From JAGQPD01 sp020426865 (GTDB lineage Bacteria; Planctomycetota; Planctomycetia; Pirellulales; Pirellulaceae): DNA of 64,000 bases. The stretch lies in NCBI GenBank assembly GCA_041399065.1, contig JAWKTN010000003.1, positions 62,001 to 126,000 on the forward strand, in the 5' to 3' direction. A model generated the notes under the pieces. That model did no database searches, had not been told where the DNA came from, and saw only the letters and a program-made list of their open reading frames with translations. The position numbers were made by a program, and so were the translations under genes. Positions within the stretch are counted from its first letter, which is position 1; each line of letters starts with the position of its first letter. This document shows positions 43,159 to 54,200 of the stretch, piece after piece.

Positions 43159-45054
43159 TTAGAAGGGAATCACCATTGGAATTGTCACAATCGCCGTGAC
43201 AGCAACCGCGATCGCCACGGGCAATCCGACCCGCAGGTAATCAAGGGGCCGATAGTTGCCAGCCCCTAGCACCATCAGATTGGTTTGGTAGCCAACGGGG
43301 GTAAGGAAGGACAGGGATGCGGCCAGGGCGATCGCCAGAATAAACGCCCGCGGGTCGTACCCGGCCTGCCGCGCAACAGCAACCGAGATCGGAATCATGA
43401 TCGCCGCCACAGCGGTGTTGGTGATCATTTCGGTCATCACCATGGTCAACAGATAGACGATCGCCAGCAGCATCCACGGATGATGGACCATCCCGACCAG
43501 CGCCGCGGCGATCGATCGGGCCGCGCCACTCTGATCGAGTGCCGCCCCCAAACTCAACGCCCCGGCGATCGTCATAATCAACGGCCAATCGATGGCACTG
43601 CGGGCTTCCGCCAGCGGCAGACATCGCAAGACGATCATTAGTCCTGCGACGGTTACGGCCGCGATGGCGGGTGACTTGAGCCCCGTGAAAATGCTCGCCG
43701 GGTCAATGAAGCTCGTGCAACACAACCAGAGCACCAACAACAGTGCCAATCCTCCGGCCAACACCGCTCGATCATGATGGCGAGGCGTGAGCCCCTCGAC
43801 CTGGCTGACCAAATAGAAGTCGCGGCTATTGCGCCAGGTCCGCACGAAGCCGCTGCGAGTCTGCAACAACAGCGTGTCGCCCGGCTCCAGAACTATGTCA
43901 CCAACCTTGTTGGTCAATCGAACGCCGTTTCGATGCACGGCCACAACGGCCGCGTTGTACCGCTGCCGAAAACTACCGTCGCGAATCGTCTGCCCCACAA
44001 CCGGACTGGTGCGTGACAACACCACCTCGATCAAATGACGCTGCTGTGTCGACGTTGGAGTCTCGTACGCCGTATCGGCGGCAGGCACCAACCCCGGAAT
44101 TTTCTCCAACTCCACGATCGTGGCAACAACGCCGGTAAACACCAGGCGGTCGCCGGCGTGCAAGCGGTCCGTGGGAGCCACCGGTGTGATCAATTCCCCT
44201 TCGCGATTAATCTCCACCAAAAACAACCCTTCCAAATGACGCAACCCCGCCTGCTCCACGTTGCGCCCCACCAATCGACATTCTGGCAAAATTGTCATTT
44301 CCACCAGGTATTCGCGACTTTGCTCGCCAAACGTCTCAATCAATTCCCGCCGGTCGGGTAGCAATCGATGAGCAGTCAATAGCAGCGCGACAGCCCCCGC
44401 TAAGGCACACGGCACACCCACCCAAGTGATTTCAAACAACCGCATCGGCCGTACCCGCTCGGCAAACCGCTCGGCGCGTTCCACCGCTGCCACATCCGCG
44501 CCTGCATCTTTTAAAACGTGAACGTCCGCTAACGCCGCACGGTACTCGGCCTCCAGCCGACCGTTGACCACCAACGTCGTGCTCGTACCAATTAATGTGC
44601 AGACACCACCCAAGATCGCCAGGTAGCTGACCGGAATCAGAAATCGCGACGGCGATATGCCACGCTTGCGACACCAATCGATCATGACGGGCATCATCAT
44701 TGCGACCAATGGCGTGTTCAATACAAAGGCCGAGATCGGGATCAGCGTCAGCGTCAATCGACGTAACGCTCGACGCTCCGTCGATATCCCCCCTAGAAGG
44801 ATGTCACCCAGCCAATCCACCACCCCCGTCGCTCGTAGCCCAGCCGATACCACCAATAATGCCCCAATCGCAATCACCGCGGAACTTGAAAAACCCCGAA
44901 GCGCATCCTCAGGTGTGATCACCCCCGTGAGCGTAACCACGACCATGCCACCCAGAAATAACAGATCCGAAGGCGCTCGACGTTTTAATTGCAGACCCGC
45001 GATCACGGCGATCGTCGTCGCCAACGCGATCCACCCCCTAGGGCTCAAAAACAC
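43159..45054 (-). CDS. SLC13/DASS-type transporter with two RCK_C domains
   Basis: A 631-residue inner membrane transporter. The two membrane halves flank two TrkA-C/RCK_C domains (about 225-300 with LPECRLVGRNVEQAGLRHL and about 315-395 with SPVVGQTIRDGSFRQRYNAAVVAVHR). The membrane part has LNTPLVAMMMPVMI, IGTSTTLVVNG and, in the second half, TNTAVAAIMIPISV and SLSFLTPVGYQTNLMVLGAGNY. Members of this split-halves type carry sulfate, dicarboxylates or similar anions with sodium. RCK_C domains usually bind small regulators such as nucleotides or c-di-AMP; a link to the PgpH-like protein is speculative. The start is GTG with a strong ribosome site. Confidence 0.92.
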   Translation of the reverse strand: MFLSPRGWIALATTIAVIAGLQLKRRAPSDLLFLGGMVVVTLTGVITPEDALRGFSSSAVIAIGALLVVSAGLRATGVVDWLGDILLGGISTERRALRRLTLTLIPISAFVLNTPLVAMMMPVMIDWCRKRGISPSRFLIPVSYLAILGGVCTLIGTSTTLVVNGRLEAEYRAALADVHVLKDAGADVAAVERAERFAERVRPMRLFEITWVGVPCALAGAVALLLTAHRLLPDRRELIETFGEQSREYLVEMTILPECRLVGRNVEQAGLRHLEGLFLVEINREGELITPVAPTDRLHAGDRLVFTGVVATIVELEKIPGLVPAADTAYETPTSTQQRHLIEVVLSRTSPVVGQTIRDGSFRQRYNAAVVAVHRNGVRLTNKVGDIVLEPGDTLLLQTRSGFVRTWRNSRDFYLVSQVEGLTPRHHDRAVLAGGLALLLVLWLCCTSFIDPASIFTGLKSPAIAAVTVAGLMIVLRCLPLAEARSAIDWPLIMTIAGALSLGAALDQSGAARSIAAALVGMVHHPWMLLAIVYLLTMVMTEMITNTAVAAIMIPISVAVARQAGYDPRAFILAIALAASLSFLTPVGYQTNLMVLGAGNYRPLDYLRVGLPVAIAVAVTAIVTIPMVIPF

Positions 45055-45062
45055 AGCTCTCG

Positions 45063-45068
45063 CCTCCC
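45063..45068 (-). promoter_or_regulatory. Strong ribosome site fixing the SLC13 GTG start
   Basis: GGGAGG on the minus strand, eight bases before GTG 45054, with a longer G-run behind it. Confidence 0.7.
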
Positions 45069-45129
45069 CCCTTGGTCCATCCCGCTACGCCCCCTCTGTT
45101 TCGCTTCGGTCGTGTTCCGGATTCAAAAA

Positions 45130-45188
45130 CGGCTGCGACAGCCGTGGAACTCTGCGGCTGGGACAGCCGTGCGGCTGGGACAGCCGTG
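45130..45188. repeat. 17-bp hairpin-forming repeat, three copies
   Basis: Three copies of CGGCTGSGACAGCCGTG at 45130, 45155 and 45172; the last two are directly joined, the first is separated by GAACTCTG. Each unit can fold through CGGCT / AGCCG arms. It resembles a REP-like dispersed element. Confidence 0.88.
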
Positions 45189-45522
45189 GAACTTTTGACC
45201 GCCAAACCCATTGATCATCCTCGCCCCCTTGCATCCCGTCAATGTCGAACCAGCCGCCCCCCCATTGGTTGGGTTCGGCCGGAGCGATTGGTGGCCGCCC
45301 AAGCAACCCCGGAAAAACCCGGCAGGCCCCTATGCCCGATATCATCCCTACCCAATGCCGCTAAAGACATCCAAGGCAACGCCATTTACCTAACGCCCCC
45401 AATTTACCATTTCCGATATCCAGTGCATAACGCGGACACCGTAGGCAGAACAGGACCGCGCCACTGGCGTAGGACACACCAAGAACACGAGATGGATATC
45501 CCCTCGGGGCGAAAATAGACCG

Positions 45523-46413
45523 ATGAAATCACCCATTGTATCCCTTTTAGCACTCCTTACCGCGATCGCGGTACCGTTGGCGGTCATGGCACCTGGACGT
45601 TCGGTCCGGTGTTCTCCCGCCGCAGACGTGGCGAGCACCGGCGGGCCAGCGCGCGTGAAATTTCGGGCCACATCTTGCCAGTTTGTCTTTGTGCTACCAG
45701 CACCGCCAGACGTGACGCTGTCGGACTTGCCATCGGGAGCCGAATCGAAATTGGTCGGATGGCAGGGATCGGAGTCTTGGGGGTGGTGCGTCGCACGGTC
45801 GACCCAGTGGATGCAGGTTATGGGCGGCAAACTGTCGATGGCCGTTTCCGACGCTCACCGCGGCGTCGTTCAGTACACTCAATACGCTCGCGACCTGAGG
45901 GGTGTGATGGGACGGATCGAATCGGCGATCCAGGAGGTACCGTCACGCGAAATCATGCCAATGGATGCCTACGCCTGGGAATTGATCGAACCGAGGGCAG
46001 ACGGCGTTGTCGCGGAGTTGATTGAGGCACCGCGGGAGGACGCCACGACGGCCGCGACGGACTTGGTGGTTGCCGTGAAGCTGTTTCAGCTGGCGGGCGC
46101 TCAGGCGACCAAGGCGTCGCAGGAAGGGCTGCCGGCCGAAATAAAGCAGCGGTATTGGCAGGCGGTGACGGACTTCAAGCAAGACTTCTATGCGATGGCA
46201 GACCGGATTGCTTGGGCGGACCGGGCGGACCGATCGGAGGCGGAACGTGAGCGGGACGTTCATGAGCGGATGTTGTTGACGCTGTCGGACGCGTTGGACC
46301 GAGCGGGGATACAATTGCGCGAGCTTGCCGAATCCGTCGGCAAACTGGCCCAAAACCAGCGATTGGCGCGTTACGCTGCCAGCCGACAGGCGCGTCTTGC
46401 GCCGTCCAAGTAA
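45523..46413 (+). CDS. Exported helical protein of unknown function
   Basis: A 296-residue protein. A signal peptide (IVSLLALLTAIAVPLAVMAPG) is followed by a short Pro/Val stretch and a long helical region with many Ala, Glu and Arg residues (QRYWQAVTDFKQDFYAMADRIAWADRADRSEAERERDVHERMLLTLSDAL). No known domain is seen. Codon use and composition match the neighbours, and no antisense frame is as plausible. It stands alone, with a gap of about 430 bases before the next gene. Confidence 0.7.
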   Translation: MKSPIVSLLALLTAIAVPLAVMAPGRSVRCSPAADVASTGGPARVKFRATSCQFVFVLPAPPDVTLSDLPSGAESKLVGWQGSESWGWCVARSTQWMQVMGGKLSMAVSDAHRGVVQYTQYARDLRGVMGRIESAIQEVPSREIMPMDAYAWELIEPRADGVVAELIEAPREDATTAATDLVVAVKLFQLAGAQATKASQEGLPAEIKQRYWQAVTDFKQDFYAMADRIAWADRADRSEAERERDVHERMLLTLSDALDRAGIQLRELAESVGKLAQNQRLARYAASRQARLAPSK

Positions 46414-46844
46414 CCACCGCTACCGCCCCCTCACGACGGTCGCCTCGCCCCAACTCTTCCCGCCATAGGGAGTTGCGGCGAGGCGAAACGCGATTTCACG
46501 GCGTGTTCTGGGTAATTCCTTACGAGAGCGAGTGGGCCCCGTCCACTTCTTTTTTTGGCAGCCCATTTGTGGCAGCCCGCCATCAATTCCGCATCAATTC
46601 CGAACGTTCCATCCCCCGAACCGCAGAAAACGCGGAAATTTTCGAAACTTGTAGCATAACCGTGGGGATGTGAATACAATAGGGCTTAACGTCTCGGCAA
46701 GAAAACCGTGACGGTCGTCAGCATTCGACATTGGCAAAAAATTCGACATTAACAAACATCAGGCCGTTCAGCGATTTTCGTGGGCTGCTCCCTCGGAACA
46801 GAGATAGCCCGTACATACTTTCAGCAAAATGTGGAGTCCCAGAT
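46414..46844. other. Intergenic region upstream of the VWA protein gene
   Basis: About 430 bases. It has an AT-rich patch with TACAAT at 46675-46680 as a possible -10 box without a well-placed -35, and a near-direct repeat of ATTCGACATT at 46724 and 46740. No gene or RNA is seen. Confidence 0.45.
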
Positions 46845-49800
46845 ATGTTCCCACGTATCCGTTCGCAACGATCGTTTGCCATGTTGGCCTTCGGCACCTG
46901 GGTCGTGTCGACATGGTTGACAACCGCCGCGGTAGCGGACCAGCAGGCAATGCTGGCCACCTACGATCAGCGGGGGGAAACGTATTTTGCCCTGGGTCTG
47001 CAACCGGGACAGGAATTGGCACCAGCGGCAGCGCGCGACGTGGTGGTGTTGTTTGACACCTCGGCCAGCCAAACGGGTGTGTACCGCGACGATGCGCTGG
47101 CGGCGTTGGAGGAACTGGGCAGTCGATTGTCATCACAGGATCGCGTCCGATTGGTGGCGGTCGATATTCGGCCAGCGGATGTGACGGGGGAGTTTGTGGC
47201 GGCGAATTCGGACGCTTACCAGGCAGCGGTCGTGGCACTGGAGCAACGCGTTCCGCTTGGAGCCACAGACATGTCACTGGCGTTGTCGTATGCCGTCAAG
47301 TGTTTTGTGAAAGAGACGGCCGGTGTTCACCGAGTCGTATACATTGGCGATGGTCTCAGTCGGGCGAACCTGTTGGATTCGAAGGAGTTTGCCGAGTTGA
47401 GTGAGCAGCTAGTATCGCTGCGGGTGTCGGTATCGGCGTTTGCGATTGGTCCGCAAAGTGACATTGCTTTATTGGCGGCGATCTGCAATCAAACGGGGGG
47501 CAATCTGTTGATCGACAATCCTGAAATCACCCCTCAAGCGGCGGGGCTTGAATTGGCCCGTTCCGTGTTGGGTGCCGTTGCCTGGCCCACGGATGTCCAA
47601 CTGCCAGAACAATTGGCTCAGGTTTATCCGACGCAACTTCCTCCGTTGCGATCTGATCGTGACACGATTTTGGTAGGTACATTGTCGAATCGTTCGGAAC
47701 AGCCGTTGCCGGTCCAGGTGACGGCTTCCGTGGACGGCAAACCGACCACACTGAAATGGTCGGTCGCGCCCGCGGTTTCCAATGACGATCATGCGTACCT
47801 GCCGCGGCTGTTGGAATTGGCCGAGGCCGATCAAGGGCGCACGTTGCCTACGCTTGGCAGCGATGGACTGCGGGAAGTTCGCCGACTGCTGCTGGCCGAC
47901 GCAGACACTTTTGCCAAACTCGGTGCCCAAGCCTTGGCCAGTGGCGACCACGAAGGCGCTCAACGGTTGGCCGACGCCGCATTGAAATTGGATCCGTCCA
48001 ATTCAAAGGCGGAAGTGTTACATGCCGCCAGCGATCGGGGCCCTGTCGCCACCCCATCGCCGCTGCCCGAAGAAGACGGCGACGAGCCGGTATTGCGTTT
48101 GGGACAACGGCTTGCTCCCGATCCTTTCAATCCTTCGGGCCAAGAGGAGATTGTTGGCACGCCCGTCGAATCGCCATTCATCGATGCCCCGATTGATGGT
48201 ACGGTCTTGCCGGCGCAAGCCATTGAATCGGTTCCAGCCCCGTTCGCCGGCACACCCGGTGGTGTGATCAGTGACAATGGCAGCTTCCTCAATGAAGTCG
48301 AACGCCGACGCAAGGCGATCGAAGGACGGGTCAAGGCGGAAGTTCGTGACGGGTTGGTGTCGGCACGTAACAATATGGCGACCAATCCCGAAGCGGCGAT
48401 CGAAGATCTGAAACTGCTGTTGCAACAGGTCGTTCGCACGCCAGACATCGGCGCCGACACCCGCTCGCAAATGATTGAAGAATTGGAATCCGGGATTCGC
48501 GAATCGCAACGCCGCAAATTTGAAAAGGATGAACGCGATGCCTGGGCCCTGTCCAACAAAGCTGCCGCCGAAGATCGCCAACGTATCCACGACGAGATGA
48601 TGCGCGACGAAGTTCGCCTGAAGCAACTGATGGCTCGCTTTAACGCCATGATGGACGAAGGACGTTACCGAAAGGCCCTGGAAGTTGCCGTGCATGCCGA
48701 AGAATTGGACTCGCGTGGCGTCGTTCCCCATAACGCTCGCTTGCTCGCCAACCTCGTCGGCAACTACGAACAAGCTCGCTACCTTCAACAACTCAAGGAA
48801 GAAGGCTTCATCAACGCCATGATCGAAGTCCAACGTGCTCATATCCCGACTCCGGATGAACCACCATTGACCTACCCCAGCGCCGAAGTCTGGCAAGCGC
48901 TGACCAAACGCCGTGAGAAATGGAAGTCGATGGACCTGGCCGCCGGCAACAACCCGCAAGAAGAAAAGATCTCGCGGGCGCTCAATGAAGAGACCAGCGC
49001 CGAGTTTATCGAAACGCCATTGTCCGATGCCGTCGCTACCCTGGCGGAAAAACACGGTATCAACATCGAACTCGATACGCGCGCCCTGGAAGATATGGGC
49101 GTCGACAAGTCGACGCCCATCAGCCGCAACCTGTCGGGCATCACCCTCCGCTCCTTCCTGCGTTTGATCCTCAAAGAACTCGACCTCACCTACGTCATCC
49201 GTGACGAAGTGCTCCTCATCACGTCCCAAGAAGAAGCCGAATTGGCGCTGATCACCAAAGTCTATCCGGTCGCCGACCTTGTCCTCCCCATCAGCTCAGG
49301 AGGCATGGGCGGAATGGGTGGCATGGGCATGATGGGCGGCATGGGCGGAATGGGAATGGGCGGCATGGGAGGCGGAATGGGTGGCATGGGCATGGGTGGT
49401 ATGGGCGGAATGGGTGGTATGGGCATGGGCGGAATGGGTATGGGTGGAATGGGCATGGGTGGAATGGGAGGCATGGGCGGAATGGGAGGCATGGGCGGAA
49501 TGTTCAATGTCGATGATTCCGTTTCCTTTTCGGCCTACGCTGTCGACGACACGCTCAGCTTGGGTAGCAAAGCCCCAGCGGGCGTCAACGATACTGCTCC
49601 TTCACTCGACTCGAACGAGCTTCGTCCCATTACCTTGGAAGCGGAGCCCAATCTGACCGAAACGCAACAATGGGATCGCTACTTTACGCAACTCAACGAA
49701 AGCCCTGCATATCGTCAGCAATCCGACGAGCCGGGTGTGACGGTACAGCGTGAGAAGCACAACGCTCGGGTTCGCGAAACGGTCCGTCAGTTGATGAATG

Positions 49801-51107
49801 ACAAGAAGTTCACTGCGGTCCAGGCGATAATCATGTCGGCCTTGCGTCACGGACATCCACAGCCGTGGATGTACGAGGCGTTGGGATTGGCGATGCAAGC
49901 CGGGGGCGCACCGGCGGAGGACCTGGAACGAGCTTTGATGTCGACGGCGGATTTCAGCCAGACGTTGGACGAAATGTATTATCTGGCACGATATCTGTCA
50001 CGAGTTGGATTGGACGGACGCGCGTTGCAGATGTACCGCGAGATCTCCCAGGCCAATCCAACACGGCCCGAGCCGTATGTCGAGGCACTTGCGGTGGCCC
50101 AGCGAGTCCAAGATCTGGAAACGATTCAATGGGCCTGTGTCGGGATCCTGAAGCAGGCCTGGCCCAGCGACGAGGCAGTCGTCGAAGCTCGCGCACGTCG
50201 TGCCGCCGTATTGGCAATGAAGACGCTTCAGGAAAGTGGTCGCGAGTCGGAAGCCCGCGAGTTCCGGGATGCACTTAATCGGGCCTTGGTACGCGACTGT
50301 GTTGCCAAAGTGGAATGGACCGGTAATGCCGACATCGACATCATGATCGAGGAACCGTCCGGCACGGTCTGTTCGTTACGCAATCAACGCACTGTTGCTG
50401 GCGGAGTGATCTTGGGTGACACTTCTTCGATTGTGGGACGCCCCAATGGCAGCAACTCGTTTAACGAAACGTATGTCTGCCCCGAAGCATTTGCTGGCCG
50501 CTATCGCCTGGTCATTCGCAAGATCTGGGGAGACGTTACCGCTGGCAAGGTGACGGTTGAGATCACCAAAAACGTTGGCACGAGCCAACCCAAGACTATC
50601 CGTCAACAGATACCGATTGGCAGCGACGACGCGATGGTCGTGTTTGACCTGGACGAAGGTCGTCGCGTAGAACCGTTGGACGAACAGCAAGTTGCCAACG
50701 CCGTTCACAAGCACATCGAGGTAGGCCGTGCCGTGTTGGCTCAGCAAGTTAGCGACACCGCCAGCAGCGACGCAGCATTGGACCTGGCCCTGGCTCGCCG
50801 TGGATTCGGTTTGGGCAACGCGAACCTGCGCAATCTGCTGGGACGTTCGGCTGTCGGATTTCAGCCTGTGATCACGACGCTTCCAGAAGGCACCACGCTA
50901 TCAGCTACCGCCGTCGTCTCCTCCGATCGACGTTACGTACGGATTAACGCCACACCATTTTTCTCGGCGATCCGCGACGTGTTTACGTTCAACTTCGTCA
51001 CCGGCGATCAGACGCAAGTTGAGAATAACGGCGTCGGCAACCTGGGGAACTCAGGCAACAACGGCAACAATGCCGATAACGGCGATAACGGCGACGCGGC
51101 ACAGTAA
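46845..51107 (+). CDS. Exported VWA / STN-like protein with Gly-Met tract
   Basis: A protein of about 1420 residues. A signal peptide (MLAFGTWVVSTWLTTAAVA) is followed by a von Willebrand A domain (about 65-240) with the complete MIDAS start DTSAS at 71-75 and the Thr in GATDMSLAL. A middle helical block has a TPR-like part. Residues about 715-800 resemble an STN/secretin N-domain (PLSDAVATLAEKHGINIELDTRAL, SFLRLILKELDLTYVIRDEVLLITS). A 68-residue GMG tract follows, then a TPR-like part and a C-terminal beta domain. Start chosen by GGAG nine bases upstream of ATG 46845. Such domain sets occur in planctomycete envelope proteins; the function is unknown. Confidence 0.87.
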   Translation: MFPRIRSQRSFAMLAFGTWVVSTWLTTAAVADQQAMLATYDQRGETYFALGLQPGQELAPAAARDVVVLFDTSASQTGVYRDDALAALEELGSRLSSQDRVRLVAVDIRPADVTGEFVAANSDAYQAAVVALEQRVPLGATDMSLALSYAVKCFVKETAGVHRVVYIGDGLSRANLLDSKEFAELSEQLVSLRVSVSAFAIGPQSDIALLAAICNQTGGNLLIDNPEITPQAAGLELARSVLGAVAWPTDVQLPEQLAQVYPTQLPPLRSDRDTILVGTLSNRSEQPLPVQVTASVDGKPTTLKWSVAPAVSNDDHAYLPRLLELAEADQGRTLPTLGSDGLREVRRLLLADADTFAKLGAQALASGDHEGAQRLADAALKLDPSNSKAEVLHAASDRGPVATPSPLPEEDGDEPVLRLGQRLAPDPFNPSGQEEIVGTPVESPFIDAPIDGTVLPAQAIESVPAPFAGTPGGVISDNGSFLNEVERRRKAIEGRVKAEVRDGLVSARNNMATNPEAAIEDLKLLLQQVVRTPDIGADTRSQMIEELESGIRESQRRKFEKDERDAWALSNKAAAEDRQRIHDEMMRDEVRLKQLMARFNAMMDEGRYRKALEVAVHAEELDSRGVVPHNARLLANLVGNYEQARYLQQLKEEGFINAMIEVQRAHIPTPDEPPLTYPSAEVWQALTKRREKWKSMDLAAGNNPQEEKISRALNEETSAEFIETPLSDAVATLAEKHGINIELDTRALEDMGVDKSTPISRNLSGITLRSFLRLILKELDLTYVIRDEVLLITSQEEAELALITKVYPVADLVLPISSGGMGGMGGMGMMGGMGGMGMGGMGGGMGGMGMGGMGGMGGMGMGGMGMGGMGMGGMGGMGGMGGMGGMFNVDDSVSFSAYAVDDTLSLGSKAPAGVNDTAPSLDSNELRPITLEAEPNLTETQQWDRYFTQLNESPAYRQQSDEPGVTVQREKHNARVRETVRQLMNDKKFTAVQAIIMSALRHGHPQPWMYEALGLAMQAGGAPAEDLERALMSTADFSQTLDEMYYLARYLSRVGLDGRALQMYREISQANPTRPEPYVEALAVAQRVQDLETIQWACVGILKQAWPSDEAVVEARARRAAVLAMKTLQESGRESEAREFRDALNRALVRDCVAKVEWTGNADIDIMIEEPSGTVCSLRNQRTVAGGVILGDTSSIVGRPNGSNSFNETYVCPEAFAGRYRLVIRKIWGDVTAGKVTVEITKNVGTSQPKTIRQQIPIGSDDAMVVFDLDEGRRVEPLDEQQVANAVHKHIEVGRAVLAQQVSDTASSDAALDLALARRGFGLGNANLRNLLGRSAVGFQPVITTLPEGTTLSATAVVSSDRRYVRINATPFFSAIRDVFTFNFVTGDQTQVENNGVGNLGNSGNNGNNADNGDNGDAAQ
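49299..49502 (+). repeat. Gly-Met low-complexity tract
   Basis: 204 bases of imperfect GGCATGGGCGGAATGGG repeats encoding 68 residues of GGM, GM and MG units only. The tract joins the STN-like domain to the following helical part. It is unstable in type and may vary in length between strains. Confidence 0.95.
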
Positions 51108-51109
51108 AT

Positions 51110-51136
51110 GTTCCACGGTGGTCCCCAGCCGTGAAC
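51110..51136 (+). terminator. Weak hairpin behind the VWA gene
   Basis: GTTC-C-ACGG paired with CCGTGAAC, one bulge, two bases after the stop codon. There is no T-run, so intrinsic termination is doubtful. It sits between convergent genes. Confidence 0.3.
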
Positions 51137-51240
51137 AGAAAGCAGTGGCCTCGACAAAGACCGTGGCGGGTGTCCGCTGTTGCGCCAATGGCGTCAGACC
51201 CACCCCCTGCGTATCACGTGCGGGTTCAATGCGCGGGGCG

Positions 51241-54200
51241 CTACGCGTTTTCCTCGGTTTCGTCGCCGTTTGCCTTTTCCATTTTGGCGATCAGTGCCGA
51301 GTAGGCTTGCATGGCCTGGTGGACGCTTTGTCGCAGGGACTCGGTGTCCGCCTGCGTTGATCGTGACAGTTGGAGAAACGGCTGGATCCACCCGTCCATC
51401 ACAGCGAATTGCGCCTTGATCACCTCCAGGAAAACCTTGGGCACCTTGTAGGCCACTTGGATTTGCGGGACTTGGATCTGGGGTGCCGGTGGTGGCGTCG
51501 GATCGGACACAACGGGAACCGGCGGATGCTGCTTCTGTTCCACAAGTTGGCGGGCACCGGCAACGAGTGCCTCACGAATATGATGCAACCCTTCGCTGAA
51601 GGTTGTCATTTGAGCAATCACCTGTGTCATGCGGTCGCCGTCGTCGGTGCTGCCGAGCAATAGATTGCGTTGAAACCGACGACAGATTTCTTGCCAACGT
51701 TTTGTCTGTTCGTCGTCAAGCAGCCCCAACAGTTGACGCAGTTTCAGGAGGTTGGCTTCCGCGTCGGTGGCCAACGTCTGAGCCTGATTCTCGTAGTGCG
51801 ACAGGATCAACTGCTGCAATTCGTCGTCGTTCATCACGGCGACGACGCGTTCCGCCAATTTGTTCATATCGCGGTAGGAGCCCTGCAGCTTGAACGGGGG
51901 TTCGGTGCGATAGGCAGCGGATTGAGCGGCCGACTGGATGTACTGCTGATTGACTCGCAAGACGACATTGCGCAGTTGAATCAACTTGCGCACGACCGAG
52001 ACCATTTCGTTCAATTCGTCGACTGAGTACGTTGCCTCCAAGTCGATTCCCTCGGGCGAATCGGTTTGCGCCAGTTTAATGATGGCGGTCAGGTCCTTGG
52101 AGCTTCGCCCCGCGATAATCGACAAGACGGGGTTGCTCGTCATAGCATTTTCGAGATAACTCAGCTCGAATGCCTCGCGAGAATCTCCGATAACATCGCC
52201 CAGGTTGTAGGTATCGGCTCGGTTGGCCAACATGTCGGGTACCTGAAACTTTTCGCCACTTTCCGTGTACGGATTCCCGGCCATGACGACGGCGACCTTG
52301 CGGCCCCGCAGGTCGTACGTGCGTGGTTGACCATGGTATACGCCTTCGATCTTGCGTTGAGCGTCGCAAAGTGAAATGAATTTTTGCAGGAATTCGGGAT
52401 GACAATGTTGAATATCATCAACGTAAATCATCACATTGTCGCCCATCTCCAGTGACAGATTCAGTTTCTCGACTTCCTGGCGGGCGCTGGCGTTGGGCGC
52501 TTCGGCCGGATCGAGTGATCGCACCTGATGTCCGACCGCCGGACCGTTAATCTTGACGAAGGTGATTCCCAAACGGTTAGCGACATATTCCATCAGCGTC
52601 GTTTTGCCGTAGCCGGGTGGCGAAATCAGCATCAATAGCCCCATCAGATCGGTCCGTTTCGCGTCGCCGGCCGCACCGATTTGCTTGGCGAGGTTGTCGC
52701 CGATCAAGGGGAGATACACCTGATCGATCAACCGATTGCGGACAAAGGAAGTCAACACACGCGGATGAAATTCTTCCAGCCGCAACAGTTTTCGTTTACG
52801 GGACGTCAACTGATGTTTGGTTTCGACATACTGCTGGTATCGTGGTACAACGTCGCACCGGTACGCATTCAATCGCTGATGAAACGCCGAATAATCCAAT
52901 TGATAGGCGTGACCTTGCAACCGGGGATGGTCACCGACAAGTCCTTCGACGACAACAACGTCGTCGCCTCCCAGGACGGGCCGCTGCTTTAATCCGCCGT
53001 TGAGCACAACCGCTGTCGCCTCGTCGATATCACCGGGTCGCCAGTCGTCCGAGGACGCATCTGTTGTTGCGGCGATCCATTCGCGCAAGGAGCGGAATCG
53101 ATCACCACTGGCCAGCGATTCGAGCGTCCCTTGGACTTCGTCCTGGAATCCATCACGGCGCGATTGTTCGTCGAATGCCTTGACGATTCGAGCGGCCCGT
53201 GGTCCGACAGGTAGCAGGGAAGATTGAACGACCAAGTCGAAACAGCACTTCGCCGCATGCTCGACGATATCGACGTCAAACAATGACGACTTCTCCACGA
53301 ACCTGGTGATCTTCCGCTGTAGCAAGTCAATCGCTTGCTGCCGATGTTTTGACTGGGGAAATCGCCGGGCGACGGCCCCGGCCGATCGAATCCGGGAAAC
53401 GGTGCGACGTGATGGACTGTCACTTTCTTGACGGTCGAGCAGTGTCTGCCAAAATAAAGCCACAAGCGCCCGTGTTTCTGGCGCGTAACGCAGGAACCCG
53501 GCCTGAAGTCGTTGATGCAGCAAGGCTCGCAACAACTTGAGTGCATCGTGATCGTGAACGCCTTTTACGTACGCTTCACTGTGCCGCGAGGCCATGAATT
53601 CATGTACGTGGTCCCGCAATTGATCGTCGGTGGAGCGTGACAGTCGATTGAGTTCCGCCGTTCCCTCGGCTTCGCCCTGTTGAAGCAGTTGATACGCCAG
53701 ATACTCGGCTCGATACACGTCGCGATTCTCGGCAACGGTCTCTTGATCCCATACAAGTCGGCACTCGTCTAACGTTGGGTCCTCGATCTGTTCCAGAAAA
53801 TTGGTGCCGGTAAGGTGGAAGAAGTGCCCTTGTTCCCTGCGGATGATCGTGAGGTCCAACGGTTGGACGTTGACGGTGAACCGGTGCTTACCCAGTTGTA
53901 TGATATTCTCGCCATCGACAAACAACTCCTGCCGATCTTTCAATTGACGAACGGCATCCTCGCGAATTGTCTTCAGCTGGCTTTGGATGTCGTCCACTTT
54001 AACGGAATCTTCCAACTCGGCCAGCTGCCGAACGATGTCGCGGACTTTATCGACCATCAAGTCGGACGCAAAGTAGGCATGGATCTCGGCGACATCAGTT
54101 AGTCCCGCGACACGCGTTTCCAGTCCTTTGAGGATCCGCTGAGCGGTCGACATCAAGGCATTCGCTCGTCGATTGCGTGACTCTACCAACGCAACTTTGC

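Larger units (their letters stand above)
45055..45522. other. Divergent intergenic region with a hairpin repeat
   Basis: About 470 bases between the divergent SLC13 gene and a plus-strand gene. It holds the 17-bp repeat described separately. The open frames that cross it have no protein features. No clear promoter pair was found. Confidence 0.55.

Noticed and set aside
48018..49229. 403-residue minus-strand frame inside the VWA gene
   Set aside because: Antisense shadow of the STN-like region, with no conserved motif.
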